DNA from: Dyella solisilvae
Lineage (GTDB): Bacteria; Pseudomonadota; Gammaproteobacteria; Xanthomonadales; Rhodanobacteraceae
Assembly (NCBI RefSeq): GCF_003351225.1
Contig: NZ_QQSY01000002.1
Location: forward strand, 62,001-126,000
Length of the DNA stretch: 64,000 nt
Reading direction: 5' to 3'
The translations under genes and the position numbers were made by a program. Numbering within the stretch: the first letter of the stretch is position 1; each line of letters begins with the position of its first letter. Positions 43,613 to 53,467 of the stretch are shown here, piece after piece. The notes beneath the pieces were generated by a model. It saw nothing but the letters and a program-made list of their open reading frames with translations. It searched no databases and was not told where the DNA came from.

Positions 43613-46465
43613 TCAACGACACACCGCATCCATGCTTTCAACGGTTAACGACTTCTCACCCTTATCGCGTTCCGGCAACTGGTAATTCACCCGACACTGG
43701 CGCGCCTCCTCGTCCCCCCAACGCACCGTCAGCTCGCCTCCCCGCTCACCACCGCGCACGAACAGCTGACCGCCCTGGCCGACCGCACCTATTTCCCGGC
43801 CCTCTGGATCGAGCACTTGCGCACCAAATGGGACTCCCTCCCCATCAACCCTTGAAACTCGGATGAGCACCGCCCGGCCGCTGGACGTCTCAAACTTGAG
43901 AGGAACGACCGCACCCGCGCGGGGCGCCGTCTGCAGGCGCGTCGTCTGCAATTCCACGTCGTTCGACGTGCCGGTGGGATCAAGCGTGACGTCATTCAGC
44001 CGATAGGGGGTGAGGTTGGCGGCGATTGCGTAGCCACGCGCATCAACCTTCGCCTGACCACTGCTCGATACGCGAGCTCCCTTGGCATCGCGAGCTTCGA
44101 CCACACCGATGGCGCCATTGAGATCCAGCTGCGGCGACAACGTAAGTCCGCCGGGATGCGCCACGAGGCCACCGGAAGCGCTTATCGAAGCCTGCTGGTA
44201 ATGACCTGAGTAGGAGTACCCGGCATTGAGGTTGGTGCGTGGCCCCTGCCAACTCAGCGTGCCGCTCGCGGTACTCCGGCTGCCGGCGCCGCTTTGATCG
44301 GTGTAGGACGCGTTGGCGCCGTAGTTGAACTGACTGTCCTTACCAAACGTCCCCGTCACACCCACGCGATCGTTGTTTCCCAAGGCATCATCGTAAGTCG
44401 CGGAGAACTGCAACATCGGCGCCCGGCGCGATGACGGACCGCCCAGCGGCACCGAGAGGTTGATGCCGAACTGACTGTCGTAGTGCGATCCGTTGTACAT
44501 CGGACCGGTCGTGTACGTGCGGCCAGCCGTGATGCCGAAGTTAACGCGCCGATAGGAGTTGCTGTAGCCAAGCTGGTACGTCGTAGCGCTCGGCATCCCG
44601 TTCCAGTACGAATTTCGCGATCCGTTGAAGTAAAGCTGCCCGTACCTGTTACCGAAATTTTGACTGACGGTGACATTGAGGCGCTCCCTCGCCCGCATCA
44701 TGTGCACCGTATCAAGGCGACCGGCTTGCTGCGATTCCAGCATGTCCTGCGTGACGACTGCATCGGCCAGCGACAAGAAATTGCCATTGGAATAGCGGTA
44801 CGACGCAAGCGCGAACGTGGTTCCTGAGCTTTGGATGGCCTTGGAGTACGAGAAGCGGGTGCTATATCCGGACAAGGATTCCGTGCCCTGGAACGAGGTT
44901 CGCGATCGCGTGACATCCAGCGCAAAGGCCCCGACAGGCGTGTTGACCGCGGCGCCGCCAAGGTACGCGTGATAGAGATTGAGATAGGTCGACTGCACGC
45001 CACCGTACAGCGTCATCCAGTTGTTGATGCCACGCTGATACGTCCCCTCCACGAAGTAAGGCTTGTCATGGCGAAGCGCTGTGTTATGCACCTGGCCATC
45101 GGTGATCGACCAACGACCGATGCCCGGCCTCAGCAGCATCGGCACGGCCGAATAGGGTACGAGGAAGCTGCGAACACTGCCGTCCGCTTCAAACACCGTG
45201 ACGGTGAGGTCGCCGCCGTAGCCAGTGGCGTAAAGGTCGTCGATGACAAAGGATCCCGGCGCCACCGTGGCCTGGTACAGCAAATTGCCGTTCTGTCGCA
45301 CTTCCACGCGCGCCTGTGTATTGGCCGTGCCACGCACTACCGGCGCATAGCCCTGCTGGGAATCGGGCAACATGCGGTCATCGCTGTACATCGTGATGCC
45401 TCGAAAGGGCGTGGTGTCAAACACAATGCCCTGCGTGTAGCCGTCGCCAATGGTGAGCTGTGCCTTCCACAACGTGATGTCGTGGGTGGCGGTGGTGTTG
45501 ATGTTGGTCCAACGCGTACGTGCCGCTCGCTGGTCCCATTGCCCCGTTTCCTGGCTGCGAAGACGCCATCCCTTGACGTTCATGCCGAGGTTAAGGCCGA
45601 GAAAGGCGCTGATGTCATGACTGCTGTATCCGCCGGATGGCGCTGAAACAAAGGTTCCGCGCTGCACAGGCACATACCTGCCGTCGGCCGTCAGCATGTA
45701 GTTGCCCATGCTGTCCGCCACGTAACTGCCACCGGGACCCGCCAGGTAGTACTGCGCGCCTTGCACCTGGACCCGGCTTCCATCGTAAGCGATGGCGGAG
45801 CCACCATTCGTCAGGCGGACTCCACCGTAGCTCTGATCAAGCGAATACGCGTTGAAGCTGTAACCCATCAAGAAGGCGGATTCGCCGTGGTCCCATAGAT
45901 CCTGGCTCACATAGCCACGCGCATGGCGCAACATTGCCTCCTGAGGGATGGAGACATCGAGCCGCAGGTCGCCCACGTCCATCCTGACCATGGCGTCGGG
46001 ACTGATCTGATTGATGGTGATGCAAGCGCTCTGCGCGTTGACAACCCCGGGGTCCAACCGGCCCGTTTCAACGCCCATCTGCAGCAGCGTGGCGTAGTCG
46101 AAGCAGGGATATGCATCGTTGCTGTTTTGGGTGGCGCGGAACTCAATGTCCTTGCGCGCCACGCGGCCATCATTGACGAAAATATCGACGTTGTAGTGGC
46201 CAGGCAGAACGGGGTTGCCCCTTTCAAAACGTGACACGTCGATTGTCTGGCTTGCACCGGTGAATGCGGTGCTGAACTCCACGACCGCGGCGCCAGATGC
46301 AGGTTCCAACGCCGGACCGACCAACGAAGAAGCAGCCCGCACGGCGACCGGCGCCGTACCCAGCGCCACCATCACAAATCGCGCCAGGGCGTGGACGCGA
46401 GGCAATGACGAGCGTCGAACGCCCACTTGATAGGCGCGTGCTTGCTTGTCGCGGATCGCATTCAT
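43613..46465 (-). CDS. Fimbrial outer-membrane usher (FimD/PapC family)
   Basis: 950 aa; translocates and assembles chaperone-bound subunits. Visible regions are the N-terminal chaperone-binding domain (V-E-F-S-T-A-F with Y-N-V-D-I-F-V-N), the long beta-barrel with the plug segment Y-A-P-V-V-R-G-T-A, and C-terminal domains with L-T-V-R-W-G-D and a Cys pair (R-Q-C-R-V-N-Y ... D-A-V-C-R). The start at 46465 gives a long n-region signal peptide ending V-R-A; an ATG at 46516 is the alternative. Gap to the chaperone gene is 179 bp. Confidence 0.93.
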   Translation of the reverse strand: MNAIRDKQARAYQVGVRRSSLPRVHALARFVMVALGTAPVAVRAASSLVGPALEPASGAAVVEFSTAFTGASQTIDVSRFERGNPVLPGHYNVDIFVNDGRVARKDIEFRATQNSNDAYPCFDYATLLQMGVETGRLDPGVVNAQSACITINQISPDAMVRMDVGDLRLDVSIPQEAMLRHARGYVSQDLWDHGESAFLMGYSFNAYSLDQSYGGVRLTNGGSAIAYDGSRVQVQGAQYYLAGPGGSYVADSMGNYMLTADGRYVPVQRGTFVSAPSGGYSSHDISAFLGLNLGMNVKGWRLRSQETGQWDQRAARTRWTNINTTATHDITLWKAQLTIGDGYTQGIVFDTTPFRGITMYSDDRMLPDSQQGYAPVVRGTANTQARVEVRQNGNLLYQATVAPGSFVIDDLYATGYGGDLTVTVFEADGSVRSFLVPYSAVPMLLRPGIGRWSITDGQVHNTALRHDKPYFVEGTYQRGINNWMTLYGGVQSTYLNLYHAYLGGAAVNTPVGAFALDVTRSRTSFQGTESLSGYSTRFSYSKAIQSSGTTFALASYRYSNGNFLSLADAVVTQDMLESQQAGRLDTVHMMRARERLNVTVSQNFGNRYGQLYFNGSRNSYWNGMPSATTYQLGYSNSYRRVNFGITAGRTYTTGPMYNGSHYDSQFGINLSVPLGGPSSRRAPMLQFSATYDDALGNNDRVGVTGTFGKDSQFNYGANASYTDQSGAGSRSTASGTLSWQGPRTNLNAGYSYSGHYQQASISASGGLVAHPGGLTLSPQLDLNGAIGVVEARDAKGARVSSSGQAKVDARGYAIAANLTPYRLNDVTLDPTGTSNDVELQTTRLQTAPRAGAVVPLKFETSSGRAVLIRVSRVDGEGVPFGAQVLDPEGREIGAVGQGGQLFVRGGERGGELTVRWGDEEARQCRVNYQLPERDKGEKSLTVESMDAVCR

Positions 46466-46644
46466 CAGTGTCACTGCTCTTCTTTGGGCAAACAGCTCCT
46501 GTCCGGACACGCGCATCGCGAACCCGGAAAGAGTCTTGTTGGACGGAAGCCCCTAGCTGGCGGGCTTCAAAGAACGACGTGAGTCAATTGAAATTTGACC
46601 TTTCAAACAGCGCAGGCCAACGCGGCCCACTTCTACTCCAGGCA

Positions 46645-47382
46645 TCAGCGCGTGAGACTGACCTCGCGCGGGTTGAATCCCCCGAAGTCGTTGATCACCG
46701 TAACGACCAGCTTGCCGCTGGCATCAGGCGATCCCGCCACGGGAAAGGTTCCCTTACCCTTGGCGGGGCACATGCCGCCTTTGTTGACCGCCTGCAACGG
46801 CTGCGCGCCCTTGAAGGACATATCGCTGAAGGACACGTTGAACGCCGTGTCATTCGTGCATTCCACTGTGTAGCCCTTGGGACCGGGCACGAGACGCCAT
46901 GTGACCTGGTCGGGCGCTGAGTCGGACGACCCTTGAAGACCCTTAGGGCGATAGAACAACTTCAAGCGCGACCTCACGGCGAGCTGCATGTAGTTATCCC
47001 CAGCGTCGCTGCCGGCCTTGGGCTTGGGCGGAATTTCGAGGACGTTGAGCCAGAAGACCGACTCGCGATCCTGAGGCAAGCTGTTGGCCCCGGTGAACAT
47101 GATGCGGAGCGTCTGGCCCTTGCCGGGATCGACGCGCGCCATAGGCGGCGTGATGAGAAACGGCGCCTTGCTGGATTCGGCGCGCTCGCTCGCATCGCCG
47201 CTATCCACCCAGGCCTGGATGAGGCGAGCCTCTTTGCCGTCATTGACCAAGCTTAGCGATACCTCGCGCTGATCGGCGGGATACACCACGCGCGTACCAT
47301 TGATGGTCACGCCAGCATTAGCCGAGCTGAGGCTCGCAGCAATAGCTGTCATGGCGCCCACGGCGCGGCTGAAGGCTTTCAT
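46645..47382 (-). CDS. Periplasmic fimbrial chaperone (PapD family)
   Basis: 245 aa with a signal peptide ending A-N-A. The Ig-like N-domain shows G-T-R-V-V-Y-P-A-D-Q-R-E-V-S-L-S-L-V-N and the conserved alternating hydrophobic G1 strand region R-E-S-V-F-W-L-N-V-L-E-I-P-P. The basic K in R-L-K-L-F-Y-R-P is the expected subunit C-terminus anchor. It caps subunits by donor-strand complementation before the usher. Its closest partners are the adjacent pilin and usher genes. Confidence 0.93.
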   Translation of the reverse strand: MKAFSRAVGAMTAIAASLSSANAGVTINGTRVVYPADQREVSLSLVNDGKEARLIQAWVDSGDASERAESSKAPFLITPPMARVDPGKGQTLRIMFTGANSLPQDRESVFWLNVLEIPPKPKAGSDAGDNYMQLAVRSRLKLFYRPKGLQGSSDSAPDQVTWRLVPGPKGYTVECTNDTAFNVSFSDMSFKGAQPLQAVNKGGMCPAKGKGTFPVAGSPDASGKLVVTVINDFGGFNPREVSLTR

Positions 47383-47476
47383 TGCACTGCTCTCGGAGCT
47401 TGTAAGTAACGGAGTCCACCCAGTAGTCCGACAAGGCCGGCGCACCAGCCTTGCCGCTAACGCGCGCGCAGACCAA

Positions 47477-48076
47477 TCAGTTGTACTGCATCGAATAGGT
47501 CAGGTAGGTGTTGACTTCGCCGGGGGTGGCTGCGCCGCCGACAGCGAGGTATTGGGCGACGTAGTTCAGTGTAGCGCTACGGGTTGGGTTGATTTTCGCA
47601 GCCGGTTGGTTGTTCTCGTCGATTAGAGTCTTTCCGGGGAGCACATTGCCGTCAGTGGCCAACTTGATCGGCAGCATGTTTTCAGGATTGACGAGACGTA
47701 CTTCCACATTGGTCGCGCCGCTAGCGGCCTGGTTGATGAGCGCACCAGTCTCCGTGTCAAGCGGGGTTTGCGTGCTCTCGATCCATAGGGCGGCGGTCTT
47801 TCCCGCCGTGCAGTTGGGGCCTGCGAGGTTGAGTGAGAAGTTGGTATCGCCGGCAGTCATGCCGCTCTCGGACAAAGAAGAGCTGCTCACTGTCGGAAGA
47901 GCCACGGCAATGTTTTTGGTGCCAGTCGCGGCTCCACCACCGGTTACTACGCACGTGGTGTCTGTAATAAGGCCTGTGAAGGTAATGGTTCCGTCCTCGG
48001 CACTAGCGACCACCGGGGCAAGCGTCACGAAGCCGAGCACGGCAACCATGGCAGTTTGGATGAGCGTCTTCTTCAT
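47477..48076 (-). CDS. Major fimbrial subunit (type 1-like pilin)
   Basis: 199 aa. Signal peptide M-K-K-T-L-I-Q-T-A ending A-S-A. Mature part starts G-T-I-T-F-T-G-L-I-T-D-T-T-C, the usual pilin donor region with Cys, and a second Cys (P-N-C) pairs with it. It ends Y-L-T-Y-S-M-Q-Y-N with the penultimate Tyr used in donor-strand exchange. AAAGG sits 5 nt before the ATG. As the promoter-proximal gene it is expected to be made in the largest amount. Confidence 0.92.
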   Translation of the reverse strand: MKKTLIQTAMVAVLGFVTLAPVVASAEDGTITFTGLITDTTCVVTGGGAATGTKNIAVALPTVSSSSLSESGMTAGDTNFSLNLAGPNCTAGKTAALWIESTQTPLDTETGALINQAASGATNVEVRLVNPENMLPIKLATDGNVLPGKTLIDENNQPAAKINPTRSATLNYVAQYLAVGGAATPGEVNTYLTYSMQYN

Positions 48077-48508
48077 AACCTTTGTTGATCCTTCACATAA
48101 GTAATGGGGCAGTGGATTCGCAGACGAGCCAAACGAGGGAAGTCCGAAATTTGCCGGACTTCCATGTCGACATCGTGGGGTTCTCTTCCTGGCGGCCCCG
48201 AGCGGGCTACGTCGCCATTTCGCGGTCGCTACCACGAAACATGGCCATTGTTCATTGATTGGCCAACGGGTTCTTTAGGACGAATCTGAGATATGCGTTT
48301 GATTTCGAAGCACCCAGGGCTTTTGTGCGCTCGCGCAGGGGTACCGGCAGCCGGCCCGAGTTCACGCCCTGCGGGCTGCCGCGCTTATACTCGGCGCATC
48401 TCAATGAGCATCGTGCCGCCGCGTGAGTGAGCCTTCGCGCCATCCCATCTCATGCCTCCCTCCCGGGGCAGCCCTGACACCAGGTGCAAGCGAAGGAGAC
48501 GCCTGCTA
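48077..48508. other. Divergent control region (fimbrial operon / SLC13 permease)
   Basis: About 430 bp. The first ~300 bp upstream of the pilin gene are noticeably less GC-rich near 48245-48300. A -10-like TATACT lies at 48387-48392, about 120 bp before the permease start. A 9-codon ORF (ATG AGC ATC ... TGA, starting near 48404) lies between; nothing marks it as a leader peptide. No invertible element or inverted repeats for fimbrial phase variation were seen. Confidence 0.45.
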
Positions 48509-50350
48509 GTGGGACTCGCACTCACCCCCGAAATGATCCTGGTGCTCGGGCTGGTGGGCTTCACCATGCTCATGCTGGTGCTGGAGTGGATCCGCGCCGA
48601 CATGGTGGCCCTGCTGGTGGTGGTGGTCATCGGCCTGACCGGCCTGATCCCGTCGGACCGGGTCTTCAACGGGTTTGCTGGTAACGCCGTCATCGCGATC
48701 ATCGCGATCATGATCATGGGCGCCGGGCTGGACCGCGCCGGCGTGCTGACCCTCACCGCCAGCTTCGTGATGCGCATGGCGCGGGGCGTGGAGTCGCGCC
48801 TGGGCGTGGTGATCAACCTGGTGACCAGCCTGTTCAGTGCGGTGATCCCCAGCCAGGCGCTGGCCGCCTTGATGATCCCGGTGACCAGCCGCCTGGCCGC
48901 GCGCACCGGCGTACCGCTGTCGCGCCTGCTGCTGCCGATGGCCTTCTGCATCCTCACCGCGACCAACACGACGCTGATCGCCAACTCGCCGTTGATCGTG
49001 CTCAACGACCTGGTGGCAAGCGCCAACGCCAATCTGCCGGCCGGCGCGCACACCATTCCGAAATTCGGCCTATTCAGCGTGACCCCGGTGGGCTTGGTGC
49101 TGGCCTTGGCGGGCGTGGGCTTCTTCTACTTCTTCGGCAAGAAGCTGCTGCCCGAACGTGAGGACGAGCGCCTGAAGGTGACGCCCGGCCGTACGGAGAG
49201 CTACTTTGCCGATACCTATGGCATCGTCGGTGAGACGGCCGAGCTGACGGTGACGGCTGAGAGCCCCCTGGTCGGTATGAGCATCGGCGAAGTCGAGCAG
49301 TTGTATGGCGCGCCCTTGATCCTGGCCATCAAGAGCGGCAACGACGCGCGCATGGCGCCGCCCGCTGACCACGTGATTTGGGTGGGTTCCGTGCTTGGCG
49401 TGCTGGGCCCCCGCGAACAGCTGGGCCAGTTTGCCAACAACCAGCTATGCAAGCTCAGTCCGCGCATGCGTCAGTTGGGTGAGCTGTTCAACCCGAGCCG
49501 GGCGGGCATTTCCGAGGCGGTGATTCCGCCCAGCTCACGCTTTCTCAAGCAGACCGTGGGCGAGCTGCGCCTGCGCAAGCGCTACGGCATTTCGGTGCTG
49601 GCGGTGAACCGCGGCGACCAGGTTTATCGCGACGACGTGCGCTCGGTGAGCTTGCGCGCCGGCGACACTCTCGTGCTGCACTCGAGCTGGCGGGACCTGG
49701 GCCTGGCGAGCGAAGACCGAGATCTCGTGGTGGTCACCGACATCCCCAAGGAAGAACAGCGCCCGGGCAAGATCTGGCAGGCCGTGTGTTTCTTCCTGTT
49801 GGCCAAGGGTCTGGCTCTCTTCACCCACCTCGACCTTTCCGTGGCGATGATGACCGGCGCCATCGGCATGCTGCTGACCGGCGTGCTGAACATGGACGAG
49901 GCGTACCGGGCGATCAACTGGAAGACCATCTTCGTCACCGCCTGCCTGATTCCCCTGGGCTGGTCGATGGACGCCACCGGCGCCGCCGCCTGGCTGGCGC
50001 AGGGCGTGCTGCAACACCTCGGCCACACCTCCCACTGGGTCCTGCAGCTGGCTCTGGCCGTGCTCACCTTGATGTTCTCGCAGGTGATGTCCAACGTCGG
50101 CGCCACGGTGATGATGGTGCCTATCGCCATCAGCGTGGCCGTCGCCACAGGTGGCAATCCATCGGCCTATGCGCTGATTGTCGCCGTGTCGTCGTCCAAC
50201 ACGTTCCTGCTCAGCTCGGGGCATCCGGCGTTGATGATGGTGGCGGGTCCTGGCGGCTATCGCGGAAAGGATTTTCTGCGAGTCGGTTTGCCGCTTACCG
50301 CCATGATTCTGGTGTTGACGTTGGTGGTGATCAATTTGATGTATCACTAA
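48509..50350 (+). CDS. SLC13-family anion permease with TrkA-C (RCK_C) domains
   Basis: 613 aa starting from GTG 48509, with AAGGAGA 9 nt upstream; an ATG at 48452 is in frame but adds a basic non-membrane stretch. Multiple membrane helices flank a central soluble part with two TrkA-C-like domains (about residues 210-400). Membrane motifs are A-V-I-P-S-Q-A-L-A-A-L and M-S-N-V-G-A-T-V-M-M-V-P, with the S-N-V/N-T signature of the DASS/CitT group. Likely sodium-coupled transport of sulfate or dicarboxylates; the substrate is not determined. Confidence 0.88.
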   Translation: MGLALTPEMILVLGLVGFTMLMLVLEWIRADMVALLVVVVIGLTGLIPSDRVFNGFAGNAVIAIIAIMIMGAGLDRAGVLTLTASFVMRMARGVESRLGVVINLVTSLFSAVIPSQALAALMIPVTSRLAARTGVPLSRLLLPMAFCILTATNTTLIANSPLIVLNDLVASANANLPAGAHTIPKFGLFSVTPVGLVLALAGVGFFYFFGKKLLPEREDERLKVTPGRTESYFADTYGIVGETAELTVTAESPLVGMSIGEVEQLYGAPLILAIKSGNDARMAPPADHVIWVGSVLGVLGPREQLGQFANNQLCKLSPRMRQLGELFNPSRAGISEAVIPPSSRFLKQTVGELRLRKRYGISVLAVNRGDQVYRDDVRSVSLRAGDTLVLHSSWRDLGLASEDRDLVVVTDIPKEEQRPGKIWQAVCFFLLAKGLALFTHLDLSVAMMTGAIGMLLTGVLNMDEAYRAINWKTIFVTACLIPLGWSMDATGAAAWLAQGVLQHLGHTSHWVLQLALAVLTLMFSQVMSNVGATVMMVPIAISVAVATGGNPSAYALIVAVSSSNTFLLSSGHPALMMVAGPGGYRGKDFLRVGLPLTAMILVLTLVVINLMYH

Positions 50351-50714
50351 GCCCACGCTTCGACTTGTCTCTTGTTCTCTCCAAGAAACGGCCTCGCGCA
50401 AATCAGCTGCCCCGTGGTTAGTCACTGCGCCACCGATCGCTGTCCGGAGTCCGAACGGAACAAGAGTCCGTAAATCAGGAATGGCCGAACCATCCCATGC
50501 AAGGTCGAGTGCCCGCAAATGCAGTCGAATTCGACTGAGCGAACCCTACGCTCCAAGCGATATGGGACGACCTGTTCCTAACCACCAACGCGGCGCACGC
50601 CGCAAGCAAAGCAAGCCAGCCTAGCCTCGACCCGTACCGGTCCATCCCTAACGTTACGACCATGATTCGAGAGCAATGCAGAAGAATCTCGGCCACCAAA
50701 CGCACTGATTTATC
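50351..50714. other. Gap between permease gene and IS element
   Basis: No supported gene. On the minus strand an open frame 50475-50705 (GTG start, 76 codons, one hydrophobic stretch) begins 10 bp beyond the IS. It could be the remnant of a gene downstream of galE that the insertion separated from its neighbour. It has no recognisable family. Confidence 0.3.
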
Positions 50715-51941
50715 TGCGACTTCAGCCGGTCAGTGCAACACATCGCTGGAAACTTTCGGCCGGTGTTTCAAAGTTGAGCGTCTGCCTCGGTCGCTCATTC
50801 AACTCCCGCGCCACAGCATCGAGTTTAGCCTGGGAGTAGACCGAGAGGTCCGTCCCTTTCGGAAAGTATCGGCGCAGCAGGCCATTGGTGTTCTCGTTCG
50901 CACCCCGTTGCCACGGATGTTGCGGGTCACAGAAGTAAACCTGGATGTCGGTCGCCAACGTGAAGCGTTGGTGGTCGGCCATCTCCTTGCCGCGATCCCA
51001 CGTCAGCGACTTGTAGAGTTCCCTAGGCAGCTTGTGGGCGTGCTTGATCAGCCCGTCGATCACCGTTTGTGTGTTTCGGCTTTCGACCCTCACCAGCATG
51101 ACCAAACGCGTGTAGCGCTCGACCAGCGTGGCGATCTGGCTGCTGTGGCTCCCCATCAGCAGGTCGCCCTCCCAATGGCCAGGTACGGCCCGGTCCTCGA
51201 CTTCGGCTGGACGTTCGCGGATCGAGATCATGCCAGTGAGCTGGCCGTGGTTCGGCGTCTTCTGCGAGTGGTGGCGTGAGCGGCGCATCGCGCGAGTACG
51301 TCGCAAATGGGCCTGCAGCTCTTTTTTCAGGGCGCCGCGGGCCTGAATGAAAAGGGTGCGATAGATCGTCTCGTGCGAAACCCGGTGCTCCTCGTCGTCG
51401 CCAGCACGCTGTTGGAGCCAGCCCGCAATCTGCGCCGGTGACCATCGCCGTTGCAACTTGGCGGCCACCACCTTAGACAGCACGCGATGCTTCTTCAGCA
51501 TGCAGACCTTGGGCCAACGGGCGCGCTCCCATGCCTGTTGATCGGCCTGGGTGGCCCGGGGTAGCTGTCCCGACCGCCGTTTCGATGCAGTTCGCGGCTT
51601 GTCGTCGATGGCGCGCGATGAAGCTGCGAGGCGATAGTCCTGAGCGAGTGTCCCAGCACCACGGATCGTGAGATCTCTTCGCGTTCGGTCAGCGTCAGGG
51701 TGCGGGCGGAACGATGGCGCGGAACCGGTCGAATGCCACCGGTTTGCGCTAGCAACCGGCGGATCGAAGAATGCCTCCGGTCCAGCAGCCGGGCGATCTG
51801 ATGAAGCGACTTGCCCTTCTGCCAGAGGTCCCACAACAAGGACATCTGGCCTTCCGTAATAGGCCTGCGAGGTCTGCGTGCCATGCAACACTACTTCCGC
51901 TTGGCGCCTATAGTGTGTTGCGTTGACCGGCTGAAGTCGCA
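50715..51941 (-). mobile_element. IS30-family insertion sequence
   Basis: 1,227 bp bounded by 28-bp inverted repeats beginning TGCGACTTCAGCCGGTC (50715-50742 and 51914-51941), which match at 26 of 28 positions. A 2-bp direct repeat TC flanks both ends (50713-50714 and 51942-51943), in line with the 2-3 bp target duplications of IS30. It contains one transposase gene, which is frameshifted. Confidence 0.9.
50722..51884 (-). pseudogene. IS30 transposase, frameshifted
   Basis: Two frames are needed. The first, from ATG 51884, encodes the N-terminal helix-turn-helix part (P-I-T-E-G-Q-M...R-E-E-I-S-R-S) as far as R-N-G-G-R-D-S-Y. The second carries the rest, R-A-T-Q-A-D-Q-Q to the stop at 50722, with DDE motifs G-H-W-E-G-D, T-W-D-R-G-K-E and N-E-N-T-N-G-L-L-R. 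The switch falls at CCCCGGG near 51556-51563 and is explained by two extra bases or one missing base. All catalytic residues survive in the second frame. Confidence 0.85.
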
Positions 51942-52011
51942 TCTCTTTGAGGACGTGGGCGCTGGCTCGTGTCGAGCTTGACTACTTACAAAGCATGCGT
52001 GCAACTGGACG

Positions 52012-52986
52012 TCAGAACGCCGGATTCGAATGCCAACGCCATGCACTTTCAATAATCGTATCCAACCCACTATGTCGAGGCTCCCAACCCAGCTCCGTCT
52101 TAGCTTTGGCGCTGGCGGCGACCAAAACGGCTGGATCCCCCGAACGACGAGCACCCATTTCAAACGGCACATCACACCCAGTGACACGCTGCACTGTAGC
52201 TATAACCTCGCGCACGGAGAAACCTTGGCCGTTGCCCAGATTGAAAGCGTGTGCGCCGTCGTGCCCATTTAGATAATGAAGGGCCCGTAGATGAGCATCC
52301 GCGAGATCATCAACATGTACGTAGTCCCTGACACATGTACCGTCCGGGGTGGTGTAATCGCCTCCGAACACCTTTAGCCTGCCGCCTTGGCCGAGCACGG
52401 ATCGAAGAACATTCGGTATCAGGTGCGTCTCGGGATGATGGGCCTCACCAATATCGCCGTCCGCGCTGGCTCCGGCAGCATTGAAATATCGGAGCGCCGC
52501 AGATCTCAAGCCGTAGGCAGCCGCGGCGTCGGATAGCACACGCTCGACCATTAGCTTGCTCGCACCGTATGGACTCATCGGCAACTTCGGGTGATCCTCA
52601 TCAATCAGAGGGCTTTGAGGTTGCCCGTAGACAGCGGCAGTCGATGAAAACACCAAGCGTCGGACGTCGCGCGCGCGCATGGCCCGCAAAAGGTTAACCG
52701 TTCCTGTTACGTTGGTCGCGTAGTATTCATACGGCATGGTCACGGATTCGCCGACCAAAGAGAGGGCACTGAAGTGCATTACTGCATCGAACTGCGTTCG
52801 CGAAAAAATTAGACTAAGTGCACGCTCGTCGAGCAGATCCGCAACCGCCAAATCTCCCCACTTCACTGCCTCGCGATGACCGGTTCGCAGATTGTCGAGG
52901 ACGGTCACTTCGTGCCCGGCAACGCTGAGGCACTTGGCCATATGACTACCTACGTAGCCAGCGCCGCCGCATATCAATACATGCAT
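52012..52986 (-). CDS. galE: UDP-glucose 4-epimerase
   Basis: 324 aa, extended SDR. NAD-binding G-G-A-G-Y-V-G-S-H at the N-terminus, S-S-T-A-A-V-Y-G with the catalytic Ser/Thr, and S-P-Y-G-A-S-K-L with the Y-x-x-x-K pair. L-R-Y-F-N-A-A-G-A and D-Y-V-H-V-D-D-L-A confirm GalE. Provides UDP-galactose for surface polysaccharide. The gene appears less GC-rich than its neighbours and lies between an IS element and a gene-poor stretch, which suggests it was acquired or is the remnant of a polysaccharide locus. Confidence 0.92.
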   Translation of the reverse strand: MHVLICGGAGYVGSHMAKCLSVAGHEVTVLDNLRTGHREAVKWGDLAVADLLDERALSLIFSRTQFDAVMHFSALSLVGESVTMPYEYYATNVTGTVNLLRAMRARDVRRLVFSSTAAVYGQPQSPLIDEDHPKLPMSPYGASKLMVERVLSDAAAAYGLRSAALRYFNAAGASADGDIGEAHHPETHLIPNVLRSVLGQGGRLKVFGGDYTTPDGTCVRDYVHVDDLADAHLRALHYLNGHDGAHAFNLGNGQGFSVREVIATVQRVTGCDVPFEMGARRSGDPAVLVAASAKAKTELGWEPRHSGLDTIIESAWRWHSNPAF

Positions 52987-53467
52987 GGTCTCGCTTCTCC
53001 CCTGCCCTCGTACGCGAAGCGTGGTCGGGCCAAGCTGCCTGCCACATCGCAGGCACGACGATGATATTTCTTCTTGCCTTTCTTGGCTCTATGCGACGCA
53101 CTCGCCCCTCCACCAGCCGCGTGGGCTACATCTTGGAACCGTCGATCAGCGATGGCGGAGCCCGCTTTGTCAATCGCTACGCGCCGTACTCGCTAACCAG
53201 CGATCGCGACCTCAACAGCTTCAACGACAGAGTGGGCAAGGTAGCCGAGCAAGAGCCAGTCGTTGACCGCGGCCCGGCCGGATGGGTGGAGTCCATTGGA
53301 CCTGAGCTGGCTTCTGCTGCCCACACCTCGACATGGCTGCGTGAGCAATCACCTTGCCACGGACGCTTGGCGAACCAAAAGGCGCCGGATGCCAGTGTTC
53401 GCCTTCGTGGCGGTGGAGATGAACAGCCCTGGAAAGATGGCTAGGCAGCGCTACAGCCAGAACGAGG
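52987..53467. other. Gene-poor stretch upstream of galE
   Basis: About 480 bp. An open frame 53061-53444 (+) has an ATG but no recognisable domain, no Shine-Dalgarno site and no membrane or signal features beyond a short hydrophobic start. I do not call it a gene. The galE promoter probably lies at 52990-53080. Confidence 0.35.

Noticed and set aside
48077-48508. Invertible promoter (fim switch) for fimbrial phase variation
   Set aside because: No matching inverted repeats and no recombinase gene nearby.
53061-53444. 127-codon open frame as a gene
   Set aside because: No domain, ribosome site or compositional support; high GC gives such frames by chance.
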